Shown here piece by piece: positions 44,829 to 55,464 of a stretch of DNA of 64,000 bases (position 1 is the first letter of the stretch; each line of letters begins with the position of its first letter). The translations under genes were made by a program, and so were the position numbers. Origin of the DNA: Byssochlamys sp. IMV 00236 (Eukaryota; Ascomycota; Eurotiomycetes; Eurotiales; Thermoascaceae). The stretch covers positions 269,437 to 333,436 of the forward strand of contig MSJH02000650.1 of NCBI GenBank assembly GCA_001931875.2. Direction: 5' to 3'. The notes below the pieces were generated by a model. It made no database searches. It saw only the letters and a program-made list of their open reading frames with translations, and had not been told where the DNA came from.

Positions 44829-46334
44829 CTATGCCTTTCCCGAGGCCTTCGTCTTCATATATTCGTCGAAGTTGAGGACAGCTTTGCCCAAGACGAGAGC
44901 TCCTTCAGCGCAGTCCTCCTTATCACTCCACTCCCTGGCACAGTGACTGATTCCATCTTTACCCCTAACGAAAACCATGGCAGTTGGGCACTTGAGTCTG
45001 GTCATGGTTGAGTCGTGGCCAGTACCAGTGCGGGAACCGATTCCTTTATCGCCGCAGGCTCGCCTGACGCAATCAATGGCTTCTGGCCAGAAGTCTCCAG
45101 GGAGTAGGTGAACTTGTCTTTCAAGCTCATACTCAAGGCCATGCAAGGCGGCGATACCCTTGATCTTCTTAACGATCTTTTCTCCCATGTCTTCTAAGCC
45201 CTGTGCTTCTTTGTGCATCAAGCAGAAGACGACTTTGGTCTTTGATTGGATGTTGCAGGCACCCCATGGACCGCTCTGGATGTTGGTGGTCGTGGTATAA
45301 CCATTCAAGTCATATGCAAGATCCTCAAGCGCAACGATGAGCTTAGAGGCACCGACCAGGGCATCCTTACGTCCGTACATGGGATAGGTATTCGCGTGGC
45401 CATCGTCACCATGGTAGATGACCTGATACCAGGTCATTCCCTGCCATCCCTCAACCCAACCGACGGGTTTGCCGGCCTTCTCGAGATCGGTGGCTTGTTC
45501 CACATGTACCTCGAAATGAGCAGAAATAGGGAATTCCTCAAAGGTATTGGGCCCATCACCGACGTATCCGATCTTGGCCAGCTCACTGCCCAGCGTCAAG
45601 CCGGATCCATCATTTGAATATGAGGCATGTGCTTGGTCGACGGATGATTCTCCAGCATACACAATGGAGGATCCAAGAAGAGGGAAGAAGCGCGCTCCTT
45701 CCTCGTTTGTCCAGTTAAAAAGGGTGAGTGGTGCACGAGTCTTTATTCCTTGTTCTTTCAAACTTCGGATGACTTCGAGTCCGGATATGACCTGTTGTTG
45801 TAAGAAATAAAGTCCGTGCATGCGAGAATTGGGGGACGACTCACTCCGAGGGGGCCATCGAATCTACCTCCAGTGGCGACGGTGTCTAGGTGACTTCCCA
45901 TAGCAATGGGTGGAATGCTGTTGTCCTCGCCTTCGAAGGTGGCGATTTGGGTACCAGTCGCGTTAACCTAGGCTATCTTTAGCTGACATCCCGGGCATCA
46001 TGACGGAATGCCTATACTGACAGTGTACTTTGCTCCCAGTGCAAGCACCTGATCTCTGAACCAGTCTCGGACCTTCTTATCATTCTCATCGGCACATAGA
46101 CGGGTCACACCACCAGGAGAAGGTGCACTGAATTGAGCTGTATAGTGGATATCATCCCTGTTCAAGTCAGCCAGGTTCACGTTCCAACTAGCCAGTTCAT
46201 CGACATGACCCGTACCAGAGCCTATCACCATTGATCTTGAGCTTCTCCGCAAGAGGCGCGTTGGGTGCAGTCGAGTATGCACGACGAGTGATGAGCCTCG
46301 TTCGAAAGCTCACTGTTACGGCGCGTCTAAACAT
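44829..46334 (-). CDS. M20-family N-carbamoyl-L-amino-acid hydrolase / beta-ureidopropionase
   Basis: Four exons on minus: 46216-46334, 46022-46157, 45845-45967, 44829-45791 (446 aa). The family hydrolyses N-carbamoyl compounds to the amino acid, CO2 and ammonia, as in pyrimidine, hydantoin or ureide catabolism. Metal-site residues are H111 and D113 in MGSHLDTVATGGRFDG, D122 in that stretch, E156/E157 in FNWTNEEGARF, H221 in HFEVHVEQ, and the late His in DGISHCAREWSDKED. The dimerisation insert includes WQGMTWYQVIYHGDDGHANTYPM. The N-terminus (MFRRAVTVSFRTRLITRRAYST) looks like a mitochondrial presequence. Every splice junction lands in conserved sequence (DRLW-DDIHYTA, KYT-VNATGTQ, DGPLG-VISGLEV). 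It is divergent from the DUR3-type transporter, which suggests joint use in nitrogen scavenging. The exact substrate is not determined. Confidence 0.92.
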
Positions 46335-47975
46335 GGTGGCAAATAATCCTGTTTTCTCGAAATGATTGTTCGATAGCTGAATACCTACATGGCTCTTTGG
46401 AACGATTATAAATACCTAAGGCCGCTTCAGCGGCAGGGTCGATATTTCGCGCATCTCCGACCTCTACAGCAGCTATTCTCTATGCGGGATTACTCGATCA
46501 GGACATGCAAAACGCATGGACCCTTGGCGATCTCGTCCAGATTTCTCTCCTGTCCGGTGTTTCTCATGTTATCAGCTACTCTATCATTGGAACCCGAACG
46601 ATCTTGACGAAATAGACAAAATTTCCCGAATCAGCATGATAAACACTAGCCCGTGCGCAGTTTGACTTTCGAGATTTCCATTCCACTGGTGTTCGGCCTG
46701 CAGTTTAAGGTATCGATATAGAGTTCATAGGCCGAATTGTACAGCTTTTCGGGCGATAGAAGGAAGCGCTTGGTGATAATCGGTATCTGTGGGGCTGGGG
46801 CGATGTTATCAAGACCACCTACAGTAGTAAACTCTCAAACCCGCACCGAGTGAACACTAGGCATCCGACAAGCCATATCGTTGGTTATATCCCCGCGGAA
46901 CGAAGAGTTCGGGATTGCAGTGGATACCGTCGAGAGTCAAACTGCCCTCCAACGTTGGCTTACTCTGGGGTTGAATAAGTCCTCCGCATATCATCGTACC
47001 CCGACTAGTTACCCCTCAGCACGGTGGTTCGCCGAAGCTCTGATATCCCATCCACGCGTAATTGGCCCGAGCTTTAGTCGAGACATCGAACTGCCGTGTA
47101 GTGTGGTGGACGCAGCCATTATTCTGCAATCGCATACTCACTGAAGTGAACTGTACAACTGCAGATATGGGCTCCCGGAGCATCTCAGCGACAGTTGGAC
47201 TTTCTCCCTGGCACGATGTACCTGACTGTTGAGGGGTTATTGCTGCCCTGGACCGTTATTGTTTACCACCTCCATGCCATGGAAAATCAGGGGTCTGCAG
47301 CAGTAGATATCGCAAGTGGACCCAAACAGGGACCATACTCGTATTCTTGGATTGACCATGAAGTACTATGTTGGAAATGGATCTACCAAAGCCAATCATC
47401 TGCTTATTTTGATGGGAGACTTATCTCGTCGCTCGCAAACAGGACGCCAGTTCAAGTCGACGTGCCCAGCTAGTCTAGTCTGCGCAACCACGAGATAAGA
47501 AATCAGCTAGGTTAAAGGATGCGGATTCTGATTACCAGCACCATGAGTTTGATAATGACCAATCATTCCCGTGTGCATTTCTCGGTAGCCAACGATATTT
47601 GTCGGAATCCAAATAAGCTATCTTCAACCGTGACGAATTAAGTTGATCTACATGATCTACACGATATGATCAGACCAGCATATTTCCACTTCCAGAAATG
47701 GAATGCGATTCTGGTTATCACTGATAATGATAACAACGAAATCAAACACCGTTATCACGCCTGGAGTGCGTGGTAGGTAGTATCTCGACGTCATGTTCGG
47801 ATCTTCGATGCATCTGGCCATGCGATCGTGGCCCCCTCAGAGTGATGGCTCTCGTCGCATGCATCTATCTCTTGTCGTGGTCTATAAGTTGCTTATACCT
47901 AGCGCGCTCGCCCTGTTGCCAAGTAGGTATCATTGTATATTGCATATCTAGGAGAAAATACTTCGACGATCCAAG
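46335..47975. other. Divergent promoter region, about 1.6 kb
   Basis: It separates the carbamoylase and the transporter. Short frames are present (up to 92 codons) but none is recognised. GATA-type sites are frequent: CGATAG at 46754-46759, TGATAA at 46774-46779, and the dense cluster at 47715-47757. Confidence 0.55.
47715..47757. promoter_or_regulatory. Cluster of four AreA/Nit2-type GATA sites
   Basis: TTATCA at 47715-47720, TGATAA at 47722-47727 and 47728-47733, and TTATCA at 47752-47757. All fit HGATAR on one strand or the other. The cluster ends about 220 bp before the transporter ATG. Paired GATA sites are the known target of AreA/Nit2, which activates nitrogen-acquisition genes when ammonium and glutamine are scarce. 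A urea-family transporter is an expected target. Confidence 0.75.
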
Positions 47976-50232
47976 ATGGCTTCTGATGCCGTCGTGCCCG
48001 TCCTGCCCGAGGGGGCAGGATACGGGGTAGTTGTCGGTATTGGCTTCTTCTTTGCTCTCGTCATGGCCGGTGTTTCTTGGATGCAGGTCCGTGTACAATC
48101 CCCAGCATGTGAAAAGCTGATGCTGACTTCAAGTAGAACAAATATACGCAGTACTCAACGAAGACAAGTGAGGAATTCAATACGGCCAGTAGAAGTGTGA
48201 AGCCCGGCTTGATCGCTAGCGGTGTTGTTTCAGCATGGACATGGGCTGCTACTTTACTTCAAAGCAGTACTGTAGCTTACGAGTATGGAATTTCGGGACC
48301 ATTCTGGGTATGCTCACCAAATATCAACCTTTTTCGGAAGATTATTCTGACTTGAGATAGTGTTAGTTGTATCCTATATTGATTCATTGTGTCTGCGGAA
48401 GAGTACTCACACCATGGTACAGATGCCGCAGGAGCAACAGTACAGATTTTCATGTTTTCAGTACTTGCATGCAAGGTGAAACAGAATGCTCCTTACTGCC
48501 ATACGTACTTGGAGATAGTCTACCATCGATATGGCAGAGTCACTCACCTTGTCTTCATCTTCTTTGCCATGATGACCAACATTCTGGTGGCTAGTCAGCT
48601 TCTGCTTGGTGGCAGTGCCGTCGTTACAGCCCTAACGGGAATGAACGTATATGCAGCCGTCTTTTTGATCCCACTGGGTGTCTGCGTCTATGTTGTTCTT
48701 GGCGGTCTTCGAGCTACTTTTCTTTGTATGTGAACTACATCCTCGTCAGATTGCGATGATATTGGCACGAGGAAGGAGACTAATATGATTATACAGGCGA
48801 CTACTCTCATACGGTGATTTTGATGATCATTATACTTTATTTCATGTTCACAACGTACACATCCAGTGATCTGATCGGATCACCTACGGAGATGTACGAG
48901 CTCTTGAAGGAAGCTTCCATAAAGAGGCCTGTGGCTGGTAATACTGACGGCTCTTATTTGACACTGAAGTCCAACTACGGTCTCATATTCGGTGTTATCC
49001 AGCTCTGCTCTGGAATGGGAACTGTCTTCCTAGACCAAGGCTACTGGCAGAGAGCAATTGCAAGTCGTCCCTCTAGCGCTGTGCGAGCGTACATTATGGG
49101 AGGCTTTGCGTGGTTCGCCATTCCCTTTGGCTTCTCTACAACTCTCGGTCTGGCTGCCGTTGCTCTCACAGATAACCCTCGTTATCCGACATACCCGAAC
49201 AACATGACCACAGCGCAGGTATCAGCTGGTCTCTCTGCTCCATTTGCAGCAGCCGCGTTGCTAGGAAAGCACGGTGCTGTAGCGTTGCTTATTACGCTTT
49301 TTATGGCCGTAACGTCCTCATCTGCGTCTGAGCTCATTGCGGTGTCATCTATCCTTACTTTCGACATTTACAAAGTCTATATCAAACCGTCGGCTAGTCC
49401 CAAGGAGCTGATTTTTGTATCGCACGTCATGATCTGCATTTTTGGTGTTATCATGGCAGTTTTCGCATGCATCTGGAATGCCATCGGTATCGACCTGGGC
49501 TGGCTGTTCCTTGTTATGGGTCTTCTTATCGGCGGAGCCGTCTTCCCAGCTGCGTTTACTGTCACCTGGAAAGGTCAGACAAAAGCAGGAGCCATCTCTG
49601 GAGCGATCTGTGGTCTCATTGCTGGCCTCACGGCATGGCTTGCTGAATGCAAAGTCTACTACGGAGAGCTCAACGTCACCACGACTGGGCAATCATACCC
49701 AACTCTTGCTGGAAACATGGCTGCCGTGCTCACTGGCCTACTTGTATCAGTGGTCGTCTCAGTTATCAAACCCGACGATTTCGACTGGGAAATCACCCGG
49801 GCCATCAACGCTCCAGCTGCTGGCGAGAATCCGATCATAGTTCAGACAGGTGGTGAAGACCCTAACCACAATCACAATCTCCAAACTGTGCAAGACGAAG
49901 AAAAGGAGATGATAGAAGACGAAGCTGTGATCGATGACCCCAAGCGTCTCAGGCGGGCGTTCATCCTTGCCGTCACGGCGTCGACCGTTCTCTCATTCAT
50001 CATGGACTTCCTGATTCCCATTCCGATGTTCTTGAGCCACTACGTCTTCTCTAAAGGGTTCTTCATCGCATGGGTGGTCATCTCGTTCATTTGGGTCTTT
50101 GGAGCGGTTGCCTTATGCGGTATCTTGCCCATCTGGGAAACTAGACGGTTCTTTAAGGAATTGTTTATTGAGATCTTTGGAATATCCAGCACGAAGCCCA
50201 AATCGGAAAAGACCACACAGGAGAGTGAATAG
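47976..50232 (+). CDS. DUR3-type urea/polyamine:proton symporter (SSS family)
   Basis: Best model: exons 47976-48086, 48137-48307, a single base at 48361, 48423-48725 and 48797-50232 (2,022 nt, 673 aa). A plasma-membrane solute:sodium-symporter family protein with about 14-15 hydrophobic helices. Features are [18 protein letters not shown] (TM1), [34 protein letters not shown] (TM2, the SSS sodium-site region), [43 protein letters not shown] and [26 protein letters not shown] (TM8 region). A long acidic loop (about 49860-49940) precedes the last helices. After GPFW, the conserved YAAGATVQI block is only reached in frame if one T is spliced in. The alternative single intron 48308-48403 inserts SHHGTD into that block instead (679 aa). 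The GATA cluster upstream and divergent carbamoylase support a nitrogen-uptake role. Urea versus polyamine versus allantoin-type substrate is not decided. Confidence 0.87.
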
Positions 50233-51793
50233 GTGGATATATATATCTTAAATGTTCGGTCGGATATACTATGATATAAGTAATAACTTCGATTATAACG
50301 CGGCGCGATATATTACAGATATGATTGCGTGAGAAAGAATAGGGTAGATGTTTTAGATGAGCTCGTATACACGTGTCACAGTCAAAATTAATTTATTTTC
50401 ATGTCTTCTTGGGATTTCTAATAGGAAGCTTGAATTCAGGACTCTAGATAGGTGTCAGGAGAAGCTAATAAATACCATACTCAGGATCTTTAATAATACT
50501 ACAAGAAGGTCCCTCAACTCTACACAAAGGGAAACGTCGCCACCTGGATCGATCTTGATGAGCTCACGAGCAATTCTGTCATAACGATGAATAGTCGGAT
50601 CTGATACAGAGATAGGATCTTCCTATATCTTCGTTCCTCAAATCTTTAGTTGAGATGCGCTCTCGTACTTAGAAAGGCTAAATTACAGTACCGTCGCCGC
50701 CATGGAGTGAGCTGCGCGTAAGCAAGTTTAGATAGTCAAACTTGTGGGATTCTCTTCTATTATCTATTATAGCACATAGAGGTAATGACGTTCCTTTTAT
50801 TATCAACTGACTGTATAAGATGGACCGAATAAAAGACCAGTACTTCTGAGAAAGAATATAGCTATTTCCGATGAAACTCCCTTCACTAAGCTCCGATATA
50901 TTGTATGTTGACGATCCAGGTAGACCAACAAGGAGTTCTCCAGTTTGGTCGACTGGCAGGATGCCATGATCTTATAACCCCACATGACTCCAATGAGCTC
51001 CTTCTAAGTTCCCAGAAAATGATAGCAGATCTGACGATCTTTGGATATATTTAAAGAAGGTTACGCGGTAAAGAGCATAACCTGCCGCCAAGTCGGAAAA
51101 GTTAGAGTCGCTGGTGATAAGGCTGCGAGCCCATGAGTAAAGCACTGTATCACTTGTAGGCATTAGAAATATAGAGTCTTATCGTTCTGCTATACTGGTA
51201 CTTGCTGCCATCTTCTTTTAATTAGTTTTTGGGGAGCGTGGGCGCAGATAAAGAGCGTTTAGCTCTTATTGGTATCAAAATAAACGGAATTTGGACAACG
51301 CCCTTGCTAGTCCAAGTCTGATAGATTTCGTTTCGAACTTCGCCATCCAGAATTGCCCGGACAAGAAGAATGTCAGCCTGGATGGAGATATCTCGTCGTT
51401 ATGGAAGAGTTATCACGACAAGGTCGCGTCATCTGTAGTCGTAGTTAGTGATGATAACCTACGGTACTCCTCCGATCACCACGGTACCCCGTGGCCGGGT
51501 GATCTCGAGGGGGGGGAATCCGTCTGGCCACCGACGACCGTGGTTGACCGTCGTGTCTCACGGTCCGCCGTGGTCACTCGTGGAGACTCGTGGAGACTCG
51601 TGGAGGCTCGTGGTTTTCAGTCTGAGTTAATAATAAATAATAAGTCAGATCAAAAACCATGCTCAGCAAAGGGTAACCGTGGTCTCCCACGGAAATCGAA
51701 GCATTCAACAAACTGGTAGGTCACCAAATAGTTCAGCGAAAATCTATAATTACATACCTTTACTTCTGAAGGTCCATGCCGCTGCACGTCGAA
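50233..51793. other. AT-rich stretch with possible transposon decay and a tandem repeat
   Basis: About 1.5 kb with only broken short frames. Positions 50340-51260 are AT-rich and have a decayed-element look on the minus strand, but no reverse transcriptase, integrase or transposase motif could be named. A 10-bp tandem repeat lies at 51576-51612, and CGTGG/CCACGG words are frequent at 51478-51700. Confidence 0.4.
51576..51612 (+). repeat. 10-bp tandem repeat ACTCGTGGAG
   Basis: About 3.7 copies of ACTCGTGGAG with one A/G difference (aggctcgtgg). The surrounding 200 bp also contains many CGTGG/CCACGG words, so the repeat may have grown from a locally repetitive segment. Confidence 0.85.
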
Positions 51794-52857
51794 TTACTCA
51801 ATGTCTTGGAGTTCGATATTGTCATAGTCTTCGGCGGGACTGATGAAGTCCTTCTCGGGGGTATCCAACAATTGCTGCATGGTTAGAGCTAGCCTTCCAA
51901 ACATAGGAGGATCTATATTATTTAGCCAACACTCTTGAGTGGCTGAGAAGCAAGACAGGGATATTATAGATCTAACGATATCATCCACGAACTTATAGAC
52001 GGAGGAGCGTTGATCTGGATCGGAAATTCGTAGTGAGCTAGAAACCTGCAAGCACTTCCCATCTAGACGCAAGAACGTCCAGTAAATTCTATCAGAAACC
52101 ATGCCATATGTAGTATGGACGATCCTCTTGGGTTTCCTCAAATTCATCTGCTTCTGTCTAATGCCGACCATATAGGCCACTGCTTGGGCAATTCCAACCG
52201 CCCGTGTCTCGCTAGTTTTTCTCTTGGCTTCCACAACCACAGATATGCTCTCAAAGCCTTTCGAATCCACAGGAATAACTGGATCGTAACCTAACGCATA
52301 GTCTGCATTACCCACGACTATGATTTCATTTTCAGAAGAGATGACGGCCTCAAGAGGAACTTCTCCGCGAATGGACAACTTTCTAGCGGCCAGTTCTTCC
52401 TGGTGGGCATCCATTCGATCGAACAATACAATGTCGATCAGAGTGCGTGAGAGGCCGTCCGCCGATCCTCGATCACCCCAGAAATTCGCGCGGCGCATTC
52501 TAGTAAGTAGTGCTTCTGAAATAATATCAACATTATATATCTATATCAAGTCAAGATGTAAATGTACTGTACTGTACCTGCTTCGTCCGAGAGACGCACG
52601 TCTGGCCCTTCTGGCACTCTCCATATATAGGGTTCGTCTTCAAGATACTCGAGGCTGAACATCTGCACGACGTGGCTAAGGTTTTCCAGGCTCGATGCCT
52701 GAATTATTTGAGCTCCCAGCCTGGCTTTCTTGGAAGGTGTCAGTTGCTGCGTCAGTTGTTCGGCATCGTTCAGGAAAGCTTCCAGTTTCTGAACAGTCAC
52801 ATCTTCGTCATCGAGATCTCTAAGAATTTCACTGATCTTCTCGTCATCCAGAAGCAT
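51794..52857 (-). CDS. Fungal protein of unknown function with possible PD-(D/E)XK motif
   Basis: Two exons on minus: 52578-52857 and 51794-52515 (333 aa), with a 62-nt intron (GTACAG..TTTCAG) giving LSDEAEALLTRMRRANFWGD. The ATG at 52857 is the first in frame, but open, coding-like sequence continues upstream (FSPSSSPRKRK), so an extra 5' exon is possible. The first part is charged and helical (DDEKISEILRDLDDEDV…QLTQQLTPSKKARL). The second part has NADYALGYDP, then about 20 residues later SISVVVEAKRK. D…(E-A-K) at the end of a hydrophobic strand is the spacing of PD-(D/E)XK nuclease-like folds. Similar proteins of unknown function occur in variable numbers in fungi as far as I recall. No homologous enzyme was identified, so nuclease activity is only a suggestion. 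Confidence 0.7.
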
Positions 52858-53632
52858 CTTTCTCTTCCGTGGTGAGCTGCTTGGACTGAATCTAATTAAT
52901 GGTATACGACTGGTGGCTGTCGTGGATTTTTGAAAGTATAAAGACAAGCTTTAAGACTCTAAGTCGAGAATCGTAACAGAGCCTGGTATATATTGACAAA
53001 TATTAGGTAGGACTTCTTCGGCCCAAGAGGGTCGTCGGCGTAGATATAGTATTATATCTCAAATGCACAAGTAGTAGATAATTAACAACTAGTATAATCA
53101 CGGGATAGAGGTAGTCCTAAACGATAATTTGATAACAAGATAATAAAAAGAGGTCGGTGCAGATGAGGTGGCAGGTGTGGCCTAGGACTGGCGGGAGACA
53201 AAGAAGACTGCTAAGATACTTTGTTGCCTACCTCAGTGTCATTCACAATCTTTTATTGATACATATTGTATTAACTTGGAAATGTTCTTCCCAGATAGGT
53301 TTGGTAGGCATTTTGCCTGGATCCTGCCCAGCTATGATCCTCGGTCACGGGGGGCTGCGGCGCAAATGTGAGCCCTCATGATCGAGACTCGAAACAAACG
53401 CCAAAGGCGGTCTTTTATCGTTACTATTATACGTATGTATTCGCAGTAAGTCAGCAGTTCATTAGTACGGTGCCAAGACCCAGCTATAGGTAGTATAGTT
53501 ACGAGAGTGGTAGTATATAAGTAAACTATGCCAGCGGCCCAACGAAAAAGGCCGTGGGACACGCTTCTCACATATACCTCCTGTACTTTCATGTGACATC
53601 GGTGGCCTGAGTAGGCATCAAGTGAGTATTGT
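52858..53632. other. Intergenic region
   Basis: It holds the promoter of the minus-strand gene at left and the 3' side of the Zn2Cys6 gene at right. No gene was recognised. Confidence 0.5.
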
Positions 53633-54979
53633 TTACCTTGCCAACCCGCATTGCCTTTTCGGTCGTTCTAGCATTCGCTGGATCTCTGTCTCCTCGGCGT
53701 GATATCTCTCCAAATACAAACAGATCGCTTGGCATTCCAACCGAGCCCGTCGCGCAATCCACCAAAGGGAGTCACACATGGGTCCGTACCAAAACGCAGT
53801 AATTAACAGCGCACGCGGATCCTTACCGTGTAAAAAGGATTTAAAGGCCGGTTCCATGAACCCCAAGAATTTGAGATACTGGATCATGGACGCCTGGGTG
53901 CATGGGACATCCCAAAGTCGAGCCACGATGGAGACAGCGGAGTAATACGGATTCTGATGAAGTGGCACTGATTGGTCCAGGTGACATAGGCGGACAAACT
54001 CCGGAGGAATATCCTTTATCTCACAGGGCGGTGGCTTGGTCATGAGTATTCGATATTCGTCCGCCATTTTACTGAAAAGACTATCCGCCCGCAGTGGATT
54101 GGTCGCTTTCCAGACTGCATGTTTCCCCTGTGCAAATGATAGCCAGTTCAGATCGGATGGATCAGAGGATTTGAGCGGCCACGCTTCCTCTGGAGATGAC
54201 GCCTCGATAGAAGAGATATCAAGTATACCCAGCATAGCGGCCGCAGCCCACAGAGGATCGCGGTCCTGTGGTCTGATTGGAGCCGATAGTTTCTCATTGA
54301 GCAACGCAGCACAGCGTGACCAGTGATAAGCCTCTGTGAGGGATCGTCTTGTATTGTCTGGGGACATGGACAAGTGACGATCATGCGTAGCTGTGACGGT
54401 TAAAATTGCATGCATCAAGAACGGGTTCTGAATAATTACCAGTCAAAACCAAATGCAAGAATCAATTGGGGTAATGCGGTCTCACTTCTATCGCAAGCTG
54501 CACCACATCATTCTGATATGATTCGAGATTGATCGCGGTTGCAAAGGTGAATGCGGTACGATGTCTGAATTTGTCCAGACGAGCAATACTCTCCAAGTCC
54601 AAATTGAAAGAGCTATGTTTATTCCCAATAGTAACCACTGGACGAAGCAGTGTGAGATTGGGTTTCATGTCAAACACAATCTGGCCATAATTGGTCTGTG
54701 GAGAGGTACTGCCAGGTCTCTCGTGCGATGCTAGTTGTAAGTCCGGAACATCAGGTGCATTGTAATTGCAGGCCACTCTGAAGAGGAGACATTTCTGGCA
54801 ACTGGGTTCGCCTTCATCACACTTTGATAGCGGCTATCAGCACGTTCCTATTCCTGACTGACTGGGGCGCTTACTTTGACTCGACGAAGCTTGCAGTTCC
54901 GACAGCCCCGTCGCGACTTGGTATGTGCTCGACGTCTGCGGGGAGGATGTTCTCCCGCGCCCGACTGCGGAGATGGCAT
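53633..54979 (-). CDS. Zn2Cys6 transcription factor, Upc2/sterol-regulator-like architecture
   Basis: Three exons on minus: 54875-54979, 54486-54821, 53633-54427 (411 aa), all phase 0. The zinc cluster at residues 26-53 is split by intron 1: RRGCRNCKLRRVK / CDEGEPSCQKCLLFRVACNY. This is the compact CGRC-type cluster near the N-terminus followed by a short linker. The C-terminal part begins at the second junction with IENPFLMHAILTVTATHDRHL, typical of the fungal_trans_2 regulators in which this motif follows the linker. It ends in a helical region (YYSAVSIVARLWDVP, MIQYLKFLGFMEPAFKSFLHGKDP, WWIARRARLECQAI). Nuclear; target genes unknown. It is divergent from the SDR gene at 55465 with a 485-bp shared promoter, so that SDR is a natural candidate target. 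Confidence 0.9.
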
Positions 54980-55464
54980 TTCTGTTGTCACATTTCCTTG
55001 CAATTTGAAACCCTTGGAAGATAGGATAATTAACTTAGGTAGTCAAGGTGGAAAGATGGAATACGAATGCAGGAATAGCTTCGGTCATTACGTTAACTCG
55101 TTTGCTTAACTCCGCGCGGGTTGTCCGACTCCGATTGGCCGCCGGCAAAACCGCGCTAACCCGCACTCGTATTTGAGGTTTGGACAATGTTTTGGCTTTC
55201 TACAGTTCGCAATGGAAGATGCTCAAGAGCTATATACAACATCTTGACTAACTGTCCAGAAGCATTATTACAGGATGAGAACGGGCCTAATGGCTTTATA
55301 TCCGTTGTGGAGCTGGTACTATGTTCTGCCTACCAGGCATATAAATACCTGTCTGGTAGCCAGCAGAAGAACTATAGACTTCAGCACATTCCAGCACACT
55401 TCAACATCGTTCAATTAACAAGAGATTCATCTTTCACACTCGGTTAAATAAACCAAATATCACT
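54980..55464. promoter_or_regulatory. Bidirectional promoter, Zn2Cys6 regulator / SDR
   Basis: 485 bp between divergent start codons. A TATA box (tataaata, 55340-55347) lies about 118 bp before the SDR ATG. A CCAAT box (ATTGG on plus) is at 55134-55138. CGGGTT (55117-55122) and its inverse AACCCG (55158-55163) flank the CCAAT box, and CGG/CCG triplets suitable for zinc cluster proteins are dense between them. Confidence 0.6.

Noticed and set aside
46389..47498. Short plus frames between carbamoylase and transporter as genes
   Set aside because: None exceeds 92 codons or resembles a family; the stretch fits a long divergent promoter.
48308..48403. Single 96-nt intron in the transporter gene
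   Set aside because: It keeps frame but uses a purine-rich acceptor and inserts SHHGTD in the conserved [11 protein letters not shown] block; kept only as an alternative.
48308..48422. A stwintron (nested intron) as the explanation in the transporter gene
   Set aside because: The split donor or acceptor required for a nested intron could not be placed; excision of two ordinary introns around a single T explains the frame more simply.
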